This document shows positions 45,621 to 57,152 of a stretch of 64,000 nucleotides of DNA, piece after piece. Position 1 is the first letter of the stretch. Every line of letters starts with the position of its first letter. The stretch is from Dryomyza anilis (lineage: Eukaryota > Arthropoda > Insecta > Diptera > Dryomyzidae). Made by a program: the position numbers and the translations under genes. The stretch is taken from the NCBI GenBank assembly GCA_951804985.1, contig OX638130.1, forward strand, positions 127,857,593 to 127,921,592, read 5' to 3'. Under the pieces are notes generated by a model that saw nothing but the letters and a program-made list of their open reading frames with translations, was not told where the DNA came from and did no database searches.

Positions 45621-45858
45621 TAACTTTGATTTAAAAAAAGATCATTCCACTGTTGAGAATATAAAAATGAAACAAAGCTGAACAATAGAAAATGAATTCT
45701 TAAACGAATTCTAAATATGAATCTCAACCCAGATATGAAATGAGTTGGAGCATACTTAATAAAAATACATCTTAAGAATTTAAGTAAAAATTACACTGCG
45801 ATATGAATAAGTTACACGATTACAACGAAAAACCAAATACGAAAAGTTGTAGTTAAAA

Positions 45859-46660
45859 TTGTGCACAAATATATTTGAAGTTTCCTGTCCAAAATGTGCA
45901 CATTGTACTGTATTACAGCATTTTGCAATGGCAGTCTGCAGAATTATAGTGATGTCTCGCCAGCGTGTACAGTGTACTGCAGTATTTGTTGCATTAAAGT
46001 CAAATAGTGTCAATGCATTCAATGTCTTAGAGACTACAACTAAATTACACGAGTACACAGCAGTATTTGTTGCAATTAATATCAAATAGTGTCAATACAT
46101 TGCATGTCCTAAAAAATACAACAAAATTACACTACTCTTGGTGAAAATGCAACTAGTACAGTGAGTGTAAAATTGAGTGAGCGCAACGAGTATCATACAA
46201 TAATATTTTCATAGTGAGTGGACGAACATTAAAAATAACCTTAAATCTTCCGTGCACAAAAGTATTTGAAGTTTCCTGTTTAAAATCTGTACATTGTACA
46301 GTATTTACAGCATTTTGCAACGATAGTCTACAGTATTAGAGTGATATCTCGCCAGCGAGTACAGTGTACTGCAGTATTTGTTGCATTAAAGTCAAATAGT
46401 GTCAATGCATTCAATGTATTAGAGAATAAAATAATATTACCCGAGTACAGTGCACAGCAGTATTTGTTGCTATTAATGTCAAATAGTGTCAATACAGTCA
46501 ATGTTTTAGAAAATAAAACCAAATTACACTACTGTTGCTGAATATGCAACGAGTACAGTGAGTGTGAAATTGAGTGAGCGCAACGACTAACATACAATAA
46601 TACTTTCATAGTGAGAGGACGAACATTAAAAACAACAATAAATTTGCCGTGAATTTCAGT
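45859..46660 (+). repeat. Tandem duplication, two units of about 400 bp
   Basis: Copy 1 (about 45859-46252) and copy 2 (about 46253-46660) share long stretches: 'tatttgaagtttcctgt', 'tctcgccagcg.gtacagtgtactgcagtatttgttgc', 'acactact.ttg.tgaa.atgcaac.agtacagtgagtgt' and 'gagtgagcgcaacga'. Each unit also contains two related 70-base sub-repeats ('gcagtatttgttgc' to 'aatgt.ttagaga'). No long frame is conserved between the copies, so it is non-coding. Confidence 0.9.
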
Positions 46661-46669
46661 GTACTCAAT

Positions 46670-48420
46670 TTTTACCTGTACTGCATTTTAGAGAGTGCAC
46701 TATGTCTTATTTGAGATTTATTTTGACACTACTTGTGCATAGCTGTTAAGTGCAAGAAATTTATTTGATTTTCAAGCAAAGTGTAGGCGACAGTACATGC
46801 TTTGAAATAAATTGAAAGACTTGAATTAGGTTTATTATACATTTGTGCAGCTATTTAATAATATATTATATTTCTATCAAATTTCGATGGATTTTTTTAT
46901 TCGATTTCTCAATTTGGACTTTCAAACTAATTTAAACCAATTCAAAAAAAAATGTATACATTGTAATATCTTTGCTTTCCATTCTTTTAACTTAAGACAA
47001 AATGAATTTTAATGTAATACGGCATAAAATCTAAATTTTTTAATAAAGGGGGCATATTTCGAAAACCAGCCAGTGCATATTTCGTTAAAAACAATTTTAC
47101 GTAAACCGTTCAAAACTGCTTTTTATGAGCAGACTCTCTGAAACATGTACAAAATGAAGTCGGCTTTTATGACGCTTTTCTTATTGTATATTTTCTAATT
47201 TTGTTCAGTAATATGAACACAAATCGCATTAAAACGGAACGGAACGGTACGTGTGTCACATGCATGTAAAGGCGAAAGCATACTAAAAATATACATGCAG
47301 CATTATAATAAAAATATAATAATAAAATCGTACAAAGCATATAATATGTATAATAATAAAAATAAAAGTAAGAGAAGTGACAAACAAAAAATGAAAAAAA
47401 CCGGCAAATTATAAATATAAAAAGACGCAGATTATGCTGCAGCTTAATAGCACTTCGTGCGTAAATTGCAATTGTGCAACAATTTTAGTCCTTTTATGAG
47501 TCGCAGTGGTAAAAGGAGCAGAAAAATCACCGAGGTATTGTAAAAAAATGAAAAAGAAGCACGGTGGCAACAATGGCGCGCTCAAGTAGTAAAGTTAAGC
47601 CTCGAATTGGTTTACAACAACTCGGCTGTGTCGCACAGAACATAAAGAAACCAACGAAGACAAAAAAAGAAATATAAACAAGGACACTTACAACAAGGAC
47701 ATGTGGCAGACGGGCGAACGTTGACTGTGGCCACATCGAAGCCTGACAATAATATATTTTTTATTATTTCGTGTCGGCGGAAGTGTTTAAAATCATGCAG
47801 CCCATAAATATAGATGCAATACCGAACAGGGGCTCGCGCGGCAACGAGCTGCGGAAATTGTAGAACTAAATGGCAATATTTATGAAATTCTCCAAAGAGT
47901 AGAGAAAAAATAACTTTATAAAAAGCAGAAAATCATTTATGTGTTGAAGCGAGGATTATGTTCGAAGATACGCTCTAAAGTCGGCAGCAACTGTTTCTAG
48001 CAGAAGTGTGGGAGGATGGAACCGAACAAGACGCGGCTCTTGGTTTTGTTGCCATTTCCGCAGCATCAAATGCGATATGATCCGCACTGTGTGAAACAAT
48101 GTAAGTCATGGTGCAAAGAAATGACAATTTTTCCAGAGATAAGAACTTGATAACATAAAAACTGCAACAACGCAAAGCCAAGCCATGCAACAAGAGCTCT
48201 AGAACTCCCAGTCAGGACATCAGAGTGCAGAGGGCGAAACGAAAGTACACAGCAAATGCAGTGCGGGAATCTGACGTTGGCGCGTCTGTAATGGGATCAA
48301 AATGTTTATGCGGTTTTGTAAAGTAATTTAAAGAGTTGCGAAGAGCATTTACGAAAATGCTCGATAGCGCATTTTCGCAGTAAATTTGAGAAATCATTAA
48401 AACTCTTTGTGAAATAAAAA
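46670..48420. other. Non-coding DNA
   Basis: 47400-48400 is moderately GC-rich and unique in the window. Frames are short on both strands and no domain is recognisable. 46670-47400 is plain AT-rich. Confidence 0.4.
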
Positions 48421-48424
48421 CTCT

Positions 48425-49320
48425 AATTTTAATGTAATAAAAAGTTCAAATATAAGTAGCATTTGAAATCCAGTTTGAACTTCAATGCTAAAATTCAAAT
48501 TTATTGTAAAAATACAATTTTGAACTGAAAATACACTTTTGAACCCAATTTCGAATTAAAAATTCGATTATATTAAAATACAATTTTTTGGAATAAAATT
48601 CATTTATGAATTAAAAATATGATTTTGATTGAAAAATTAAATTTTATAGTAAAAACACATTTTAAAACTAAAAATTCAATTTTATATTTTGAATTAAATA
48701 TTCAATTTTGAATTAAAAATTCAATTTTGAATTCAAAATTCATTTTAGAATGTAAAATTCAATTTTGAATTAAAAATTCAATTTTGAATTAAAAATTCAA
48801 TTTTGAATTAAAAATTCAACTTTGAATTCAAATTTAAATTTTGAATTAAAACTTCAATTTTGAATACAAAATATAATTTTGAATTAAAAATTAATTTTTG
48901 ATTTTAACATTCAATTTTGACTTCAAAATTCAATTTTGACTACAAAATTCAATTTTGAAATAAAAATTAAATTTTTAATTAAAATTTAAATTTTGAATTA
49001 TTCAATTTAATTCTGAATTTAAAATTTAATTTTGAATTTAAAATTTAATTTTGAATTTAAAATTTAATTTTGAATTAAAAATTAATTTTTGAATTAAAAA
49101 TATAATTTTGAATTAAAATATTCAATTTTGAATTAAGAAATTAAATTTGAAGTAAATGCAATTTTAAACAAAAAATTTAATAATTGAAGTAAAAATTAAG
49201 TATTGAAATTAAAATTCGATTTTCATCTAAGAAAACATTTTTGAATTAAAAATGTAACTATTAACTTTAAATACAATTTTAAACTAAAAGTTCAATTTCA
49301 AACTCACTCGACATAATTTT
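48425..49320 (+). repeat. 19-bp minisatellite array 4, unit TTCAATTTTGAATTAAAAA
   Basis: About 45 diverged units, clearest at 48690-48860 and 48900-49130. The consensus differs from the inverted array 3 consensus (TTCAATTTTGAACTAAAAA) at one base and is in the orientation of array 1. It is a third subfamily of the same 19-mer. Some segments use a 'gaatttaaaatttaattttgaattt' variant (49015-49070). Confidence 0.9.
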
Positions 49321-51480
49321 AAAAATCTGCATTTATTTCTGATATGAAAAATTTTAAAATTTGTGTTTAAACGTAAAATTAAATTAAAAAAAAAAATTAT
49401 AATTTAAAAATTGAATTTTCGAAAAAGACACCTTTTAAATATGCTCTTTAAAAAATGTAAAGCACGTCGGACATAATCTTCTCGAATGACATATTTTTTT
49501 TTTGGCAACCTCTTAAAACGACCCAACACATGAACATGAATTTGATAATACCTAAGAACATCGCCGACATCGCTTCAGTTGGCTGGCTATGCAAAAAAAT
49601 GTGCGTCGCAGTGACGCTGCAGTCTTAACCCTCGGCATAAGTCGAACGATTTGTCGGAATCGCTGGAATTTTATAGAGCATTAAATTTGTGTTTTTGTGC
49701 CGGCAAAACTGATCGTTAATTGAATTCAGACGCATTCGCCGCTCGAGGGTTGCACAGACCCAGCACATCACATCACATATTCCGCCCACACATTTGCCGC
49801 CGACATAGTCGTGGTCGTCGTCGTCGTCATCATCATCGTCGTTGCTTGCTTAGCGTCGTGACTGGCCAAAAGTTTTAACATTTATTCAATTTTCTGCAGC
49901 CAAAATAGAGCAAATGCCGCAGGCATTAAGAAGAACTATGCAGCGTTGCTGCTTAAGTTGGCTTGAAGCGTTGAGAAGGGCGTGGCAGTGAGCGTTGGAA
50001 GCTAAAGCGGAAGTAGAAAAATCAACAAAAGCAACAATAACGAAATACAAATAGCAATAACAACAACATTGTTGTGGAATTAAGCTAATATCAATGCGCT
50101 TCGCGGACAAAGAGACGGACAGACGGACTTGTTGTTGTAGTATTTATTGTTGACGTCGTTCAACCTCCTCCTTCTTCGTCGCCGCCGCCACGGTGTGAGC
50201 AATACAAACAACGCGTACGCGATTCCATTAATCACAAACACACACACATTCGCAGTCGGACACACGAACGATAGAGTCAGTCGTACGTGTTCGTAACAGG
50301 GACGGAAACCCGAATAATAAACGGTTTGTATCTTGTTTCTGGAATTCCGTTTTACATTAGAACATTTTATTAGAGTACCGTTTCCGATTGGGGGACTAAT
50401 TTTGATATAAGTAGCATTCGTTTGAAAATGTTTAAAAATGCCATTTGATATGAGCTTTTTTTAAATCATTGGTAATTTATAAAAATAGAGAATCCTGGGG
50501 TAAAGTAGGACACGTTTTAATTTTTTTCCAAAACTGTACATTGGCATAATTTGTAAAATTGTTTTGAAGGGTCTATTCCATAGTCTGGTTCATGATCTAA
50601 CTTTTTTCATCAACAGAATACCATTTATGTACCTTTTAATTGGATTTTTGAGCGATTTTTCAATGCAGCTCAATTTCGGAACTTTTTAAAAATTCTTGGG
50701 TAAAGTGGGAAACTTCAAAATTTTTACCAAACGTCTTTCTTTTTAATGTTTTGTTTTTTCTTTTCATAACAAAGTCAAATATATTGAGCACAAAAAACAT
50801 TACAATAATTTAATAAAAAAAATAATAGTAATGCAGGAAAAATAAGTTTAAAATCATCTCCGTACTTTTGTTAAAAAAATACGGAAATAATGGTGCATTT
50901 ACTCCTATTCAGAATATTCTGAGTGACAATGGACACAGATGTAGTTGGTGGTCGTCAGATTTGACATTTCAAGTATGCAGGCCATTTGCAGATATAGTAA
51001 GTAGTTCACTAAAATGTTACAATATAAATGCTTTGGAATTTTATTCAAGCAAATTGTACAAAATTCAAAATTCAGAGTTTGAAAGCAAATGATGCAAAGC
51101 TCAAACTCTCACTTCATATTCAAGAGTTTGAAAACTCTACAGAGCAAAGCTTCGAAAGGCAGCAAGATTTGCATTTACTTCGGAGGAATACTTTGTACAA
51201 AAACAAATTTAATTATTATATTTGAGCAATGCTTTTAGGTGTTTAATATTTTCACTCCCTGCATTTGAAATGCTCACATATAGTTTTTATCATTGAAATG
51301 TTTCACAATATTTATATTATTCTCTCTCTGCGCATTGCTAAAATGCTCTTTAGTAGTCACTCATCATTTTGTTTTTCGCATGTTTGGCTTTTAATGGACG
51401 TCGGCTATAGCCGAAATTTAGAACAAAGAGACATGAATGTTTTCCTGTGGTTTTTTATAGTGAATTCGAAAATATTTGAA
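49321..51480. other. Non-coding DNA
   Basis: 49540-50290 is GC-richer, with 'gtggtcgtcgtcgtcgtcatcatcatcgtcg' (about 49812) and CAACAA runs. At 50475-50740 the phrase 'tggggtaaagtaggacac' recurs as 'tgggtaaagtgggaaac', followed each time by 'tttttaccaaa'- or 'tttttccaaaa'-like sequence, a weak direct repeat about 210 bases apart. No gene is evident. Confidence 0.4.
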
Positions 51481-51890
51481 TCGAGGCAGTATTTAAAAAG
51501 CAAAAGCAGAGAGCAAAAGTATTTGTATCAAGACAGTATTCAAAAAGTAAATAACGAGAGTTTGGATTCTGGCAGTATTTAAAAAACAAAGAGCAATAGT
51601 TATGGATTCGGGCAGTATAAAGAAAAAACACAAAGAGTTTTGTAAACTAATCATCATATAAAAAGCAAGGAGCAAGAGTATTTGTATCAAGGCAGCATTC
51701 AAAAAGCAAATAACGAGGGTTTTGAATTCGGGCAGTATTTAAAAAGCAAAGAGCCAAAGTTTTGGATTCGGGCAGTATTTAAAGAGCAAACGGAAAGAGG
51801 TTTGTAATCGAAGCATCATTTAAAAAGCAAAAACGGAGTGTTTTGAAATTGAAATAGCAAAAAGGGAGAGTTTTGAAATTGCTCGAACAA
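51480..51890 (+). repeat. About 40-bp tandem repeat, 'GGGCAGTATTTAAAAAGCAA'
   Basis: About ten units of the form 'cgggcagtatttaaaaagc', 'aaagagc.aaagttttggatt' follow each other. A higher-order pair is visible: the 'gtatttgtatcaaggcag.attcaaaaag.aaataacgag' segment at about 51518 recurs at about 51680. Units decay at both ends. Confidence 0.9.
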
Positions 51891-53340
51891 TTTAAATACT
51901 GAATGTATGTAGATAGTTACAAATTATTTAGCACAACAGTAATGACTATAGTGATATTTACAGTAGCCTCACAGCTACACAATCTGTGCAGAAAAACTTG
52001 TTATAATATTTTAGAAAACTTTAATTCACAGTTATGATATATTCTGATTTTAAAACATATTCGAAACCATTTCAAAAGTGACTCCGCTACCAAAGATGAC
52101 TTCGACAAAAATCCCTAAAGTGTTACCATTTTCGTTCGGTTTCAGTTCCTGATTCGTATAAGAAATAGAATAAAAAATGCGCTTGAGTCCCACAACTATA
52201 GTAATAACTACAAAAAATAATATATATAAAATAAAAACAATAAAAATTCAAAAAAAAAGAACAACACGTCTACCGAGTTTCAGTTTCAGCAGCTGCTTTT
52301 GTTGTACGACGACGCTGCTCGGTCGTGGTGCTCGTTTTTGTTTTTGTAACAATTGGAGCTTTTGGCGGCGTCATCGTCAGCTTTGCCAGTGGGACATTCG
52401 TTGACGTCTTCTCGCATCCTCGCATCGCATCGCATCACACACACATAAAACTCACACACACAGATAGACAGACACTACACATGAAGCGACCGCCATATTT
52501 GCATTTTTACGATTTATGACTCTCACGTGACTTGCAGCATTTTCGCCTTTTTGTTGGTCCTTGCGCAGTTTTTATTGTTGTCCTTGCTGTCATTGCTTTG
52601 CAGCTATTGCTGCTGCTGCCTGAGGCGATGCTACTTCCGCTACTGCTTTTGTTACAGGGTAGCATTACGCGTTGATGTGGCCGCGGGCTACTTTTTAACA
52701 GGGCCCGCTGTTATTAGCTACCTTGTCGAAGTTTACCGGCAAAATAAATATTTCAAGTGTTTAAATAGCTTTTTATAAAATGAAGAAATTATAAATCTGT
52801 CGAATTTTTATTGAAAATAATTCAAAATGTTCAAAATATTTTTTTTGTTCTGTTTCCTAAGCAGCTTAACTGCGAAACGTGCCTGTGCTGTTATTTTTAT
52901 TGTTCTTTTTTTTATTGTTATTTTTCTTGTATTATTGTGTTATACAGTCGCACAGTTATTCAATATCTTCGCTGTACGAATACTGTCGCTGTTTCATGGT
53001 CTCGCATCGCATCGACTCAACTTGACTCAAGTTGACTCGACCTGGCTTTTGTTGGATTTAATTTTATTTTCGTGCAACATCTTAAGTCGTTGCTGTCAGT
53101 TTAAGTGTCAAAATCCAGTGGAATTTTGCAGGTATTGACACCGCACCGCAGTACAGCGCAGCGCACAACAGTTTCGGGTGGGTTTTGGATTTTGCTTAAG
53201 TGTTTTTCGGTTTTGATGGCATCATTAATCTGAGGTTGGCGGGCATTACAAAATTATGTGCAAAAAATTATTATGTCTCCGATAAGTCTAATTACATAAA
53301 TAATATAAAATACAAAATTTGAGGTGGTTATGTTTGAATT
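51891..53340. other. Non-coding DNA with a GC-richer block 52.26-53.23 kb
   Basis: The block contains 'ccgagtttcagtttcagcagctgc', repeated 'catcgcatcgcatc' and 'cttgactcaagttgactcgacc'. It lies 4 kb upstream of the first recognised exon of the chitin-binding gene and on the right strand to hold its promoter or 5' exon. No donor with the required phase could be tied to a signal-peptide frame, so this is only a location to examine. Confidence 0.35.
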
Positions 53341-53344
53341 AAAA

Positions 53345-54055
53345 ATTTAAATAATTTTGTTTTTAAAGCACTTATCATTAATTCAAAATATTTTGTCAAA
53401 CACTAATTTGCCATTTGTTATTTGCAGGAAAAAAAGTTTGGAACATATTTTTAAATAATATTGCCAATCGATAGGTGCTTTAAAAACAAATAATTAATAC
53501 CTCTACACCACTATTTTATCTTGCCAATAAAAAATTATAGCAAAAAAACGAAGAAATTGGAAAAATTGAAAATCTTGTCATGCCAAAAGGGCGAATCTTT
53601 TCGTTTTTTTGCTATAAATCTTTAATGCTTTTAGATAAAATAGTGATGTAAAGGCATTTATTATTTGTTTTCAAAGCACCTATCGATCTGCATTATTAAT
53701 TACAAATATTTTGCCAAAAAAAATTCCTGCATATAACAAATGGCAAAGTAATGTTTGGCAAAATATTTTGAAATAATGATGCATTGAAAACAAACAATAA
53801 ATGCCTTCACATCACTATTTTTCTTATACCAATAAAAAGTTATGGCGAAAAACCGAAAAGATTCGCCCTTTTGACATGACAAGATTTTAAATTTTTCAAA
53901 TTCGTCTTTTTGGTTTTGTCTTTTGTGGCTAGAAATATCAAACAAAATGACACGCGATTTTGGCACAGCATACTTGAGGATACATACATTCAAAAATGTA
54001 AAAAAACGCAAATGTCAGAATTGCACAATCGCCCATTTGGCATGATAGTGACGAT
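53345..54055. mobile_element. TGCCAAAAGGG element, left terminus worn
   Basis: The right end 'cgcccatttggcatgatagtgacgatat' is intact. Internal copies of 'gtcatgccaaaagggcgaatctttt' (53577), 'aaagcacctatcgat' (53675) and 'gataggtgctttaaaaacaaa' (53470) follow the layout of the 29.1 kb copy. The left end cannot be traced past about 53345. Confidence 0.7.
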
Positions 54056-54109
54056 ATATGTTTTCAAAAAGCATGTTTCAAAACAAAAACTTTAGTTGCA
54101 GACAATTAT

Positions 54110-54900
54110 TTCTTAAAATAGTTTTATACCGTCTAATTCATCCCCAAAACAATTTTTCCCTGTGACAAATCATTCCCAAGATAATCCTTTATCAACAAAC
54201 GTCTTTAATGACAATTCGTCCATGGGAGTATTATCACTGGACAGAATTGCTTCGGAGATGAAAACTATCCGTGCATTGTTTTGGATGGATTAGTAGATGA
54301 GAAATTTCAGCATTTTAAAGTTTTGGATAATTATAAGTACCACGACTTTCATTTTTTCTTTTACCACTCTTCTATTGAGACGTGGCACACACGGTACATT
54401 TCATTTTATTTATAGAATATATCCGAAAATAATTATCTAAACTCTAGAGAATAATTTTCCGGAGAATTTTCTATTTGAAAAATGTTCGAGAAATAATTGC
54501 AACAATGGAATAAATATTTGAGGAATTATGAGGGAGAAAAATTATCTGTTTTTTTAATACATAATTGGAATAAGTGACTGGTGAAGAATGGACGAGGCGA
54601 AAAATGTTAGAGAAAGAATTGTAACCAACAAAAATTCTTTGAGTAAGAAGAGTCCAAAAAGGATTTGCTTTAAATTATCTGGGGAATCTGGGGAAAGAAA
54701 TATGGGATAAGAATTGTGTCTGGGTAGAATTTTCTCTGGATTGTACTGGGAAATAATTTTCTTGAAATAATTATACGGGGGAAATTGAAAGGATATTCAA
54801 GAAACAATTGTTCTCCAAGACAATTCTTAATCAATAAAATTCTTCACGGAGAATTCTTCCAAAGAAGCGGTTCCTCGACATGAATCATCCTAAAAATATG
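54110..54900. repeat. Degenerate 'GGGAAATAATTNTC' cryptic repeat
   Basis: The motifs ataatttt, 'gagaataattttcc', 'gaaataattgc' and 'gggaaataattttct' recur at roughly 20-base spacing with poor conservation. A similar texture in the other orientation is seen at 21546-21740. It is probably a very old minisatellite. Confidence 0.5.
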
Positions 54901-56906
54901 ATAATTAAATTTAGTATATAGATAGTTTTTGACGAGGAAGAATTGAAAAGTTTGCTGCAAAAAGAGGTCAAGTCCATTTTTTGTAACTTTGTTGTAAAAT
55001 CAATAAAAACTGTTTAAATGCATCGATCTTGCGAATTTTGTTTAAAAAAATCATATTGTATAGAAAACGTTTGTCAGACATTCTACGTCAAACCGTGGAA
55101 TGGCACTTAAATAATATTGAAAACTCCTTTTCTTTAAATTTGTCTTTCAGTTAATGCAGTTAATATCTAGTTTTACTAAAACTTGTATTAAAGCATGTTT
55201 TCGAAAAAGAATTTTCCATTATCACAAGGGAAATATGATCTATCAGGTAATAATGATCTTGTCAAATTGGTCAGGGAAGTTGTAAATTAAGTCAGCCGTG
55301 GTTAAAATAAGTAAATGGTGAACCAATTTGAATAGTTCTTAATGTATGTTTACGACAAAAAGTAATATGTTTACAACAAACAATACTATGCAAATACTAT
55401 ACAATACAAAAATTACTAACTATAGATTTCTGTAAATACTATAATAATGATTGTACAATTTAAGAAATCAAGTAATACTAAACACAATTAATATAATGTA
55501 TGTATCAGCCATAATCCTATTAACCATTATAATGTTTGTTGTAAATATATCTTTCGTTTGTGTGTATACGCTACACACTAATTGGTTATTTTAATAATAT
55601 CTGTTTCAAGCATATTTTGGCCTACGGCACCCTTGACTTTTGTACGTTATACGTGTCACAGCAGCAGCAGCAACATTAGTTTACACGCATTACGTGCATG
55701 TCACACGCTTATGTAAATAAAAAAAAAATAAGAAAACATTTATCGAAGTTGCTTAATTGCTGTACACAAATTTGTCTTCATAACGCACAAATCTTTGCTT
55801 AATCTTAATGCTTAGGCAATCAATAAAGCTAAGAAATTTCCAAAAAAGAAAACTCTGGCAGCAACTATGAATCATGCAACTGCTGTTGTTGCTGCTACTT
55901 CCTGTAGCGCTTACTCGTCATTTCCGGTTGGCTGTGGTTTGTGTTGACTGCGTCGCAAGTTTTTGTTGCCGCCGCCAGAATGAAACTGCGAAAATTTCTA
56001 TCCTGATTGATGACATGCCATGTTGGCTGTAGGTTGGTTGGTCGACCGTTGGTCGGTCGAAAGTCATGACACTGTCAACAGCATTGTCAGCAGCAAGAAA
56101 CGGCAAAGGCTGCCGTGTGACACACGTGAGGATTTTCGGCTGACACATGTGGAAACAGCGGCAGCATTAATAGTGGCAGCAGCAGTAGGATGAAAAGTTT
56201 GCGCCGGAAATGGATTTACGCACTTCCGCTAAATTGGACGAGCTAATGTTTTGTGGCTTTTATAAGTTTCGCTCTGTTTCGCTTGACCCCTGCCTCAAAT
56301 ATTTTTTTCAATATTAAGTGGATTAATATTGGCTTAAGCAGCTTGCGTGCGACTGCAAACTTTGGCCAACAAAGGACGATGATCGACAACTTATTTATAT
56401 GTCCGTTGGCAGCCAATAGATTTGCTTTAACTAGACTATAATGCTTTAATATTACTTCACAACATGATTTCTCCCTCGAATATCCCATACAGCATATTTA
56501 TCAGCGTTGCATTCCAAATAGGAATCTACGAATTATATATAAATTTTCCGTTTTGTTGAGTATTTTATTTACTGAAGTTTGTTTTTATTGAGAACTATTG
56601 AAATAATAATGGCAACATTTGTTCTTTATCTGCGTTGCAGTGACCAAAACGCCGCGTACATGTTGGGCTAAATTGAAAAAAACCAACAACTATTTAAGCC
56701 ACATGTTGACCCATTAAAATGCTTTAACATTGTTGTTCAATAACTGTGGTGCTCAGCAGCAGCACAGCACAACATTTATTATTTGACCCAATTACCATTT
56801 GGCTCATGTGGTTATGGCTTTATTTACAGACTATAACAGCAGAGCACAACAACTGCAACTAAATTTTGACCACAATTTTAATTTTGTCCTTTATATACAT
56901 TTACAG
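54901..56906. other. Non-coding DNA upstream of the first recognised exon
   Basis: 55600-56500 is GC-richer, with CAGCAGCAG runs and a 'ggttggttggtcgaccgttggtcggtcg' stretch (56030-56060). It is probably intron or 5' flank of the chitin-binding gene. The last 20 bases before 56907 form its splice acceptor. Confidence 0.4.
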
Positions 56907-57152
56907 CATCCTGCGCACTTGGCCAGCAACAGCAGCAGCAGCTAAAGGGCAACCAGCCGGATCCGTGCAAGGTGAAGGGACGCGTCGTCGGCGATGAAGT
57001 CTATTGCGATCGTTATTGGGAGTGTGTGAGCGGTCAGCCGGAGCTGTACGACTGTCCGAATGGTCTGGTCTTTGCCGGCAAACAACGCGGCGTCACAGAG
57101 GGCTGTGACTATCCTTGGCGTGCCAACTACTGCGAGGGCAAACAGTTAGCAA
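56907..57152 (+). CDS. Obstructor/CPAP3-type chitin-binding protein, exon with domain 1
   Basis: Internal exon of a secreted cuticle or peritrophic chitin-binding protein. Acceptor TTTATATACATTTACAG and donor GTGAGT bound it; the entering and leaving introns are both phase 1. The encoded segment starts ...SCALG, has a six-residue Gln run and LKGNQPDP, then a chitin-binding type-2 domain. Its six cysteines have spacing C-12-C-5-C-9-C-16-C-8-C, including CDRYWEC and CPNGLVF. The YW pair and the aromatic before the fourth cysteine suit N-acetylglucosamine binding. SCALG before the Gln run looks like the end of a signal peptide begun in an upstream exon not found here. An in-frame GTG at 56972 is not a start. 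CDRYW and the long fifth spacing recall domain 1 of Gasp/obst-C. I cannot say which obstructor paralogue this is. Confidence 0.93.

Noticed and set aside
52827..53138. A hydrophobic frame starting MFKIFFLFCFLSSLTAK, considered as the missing signal-peptide exon.
   Set aside because: The start context and hydrophobicity are attractive. However, the only donor in the required phase near the end of the hydrophobic stretch (GTGCCT) is poor, and T-rich DNA often encodes such runs. Transcript data joining it to 56907 would change my mind.
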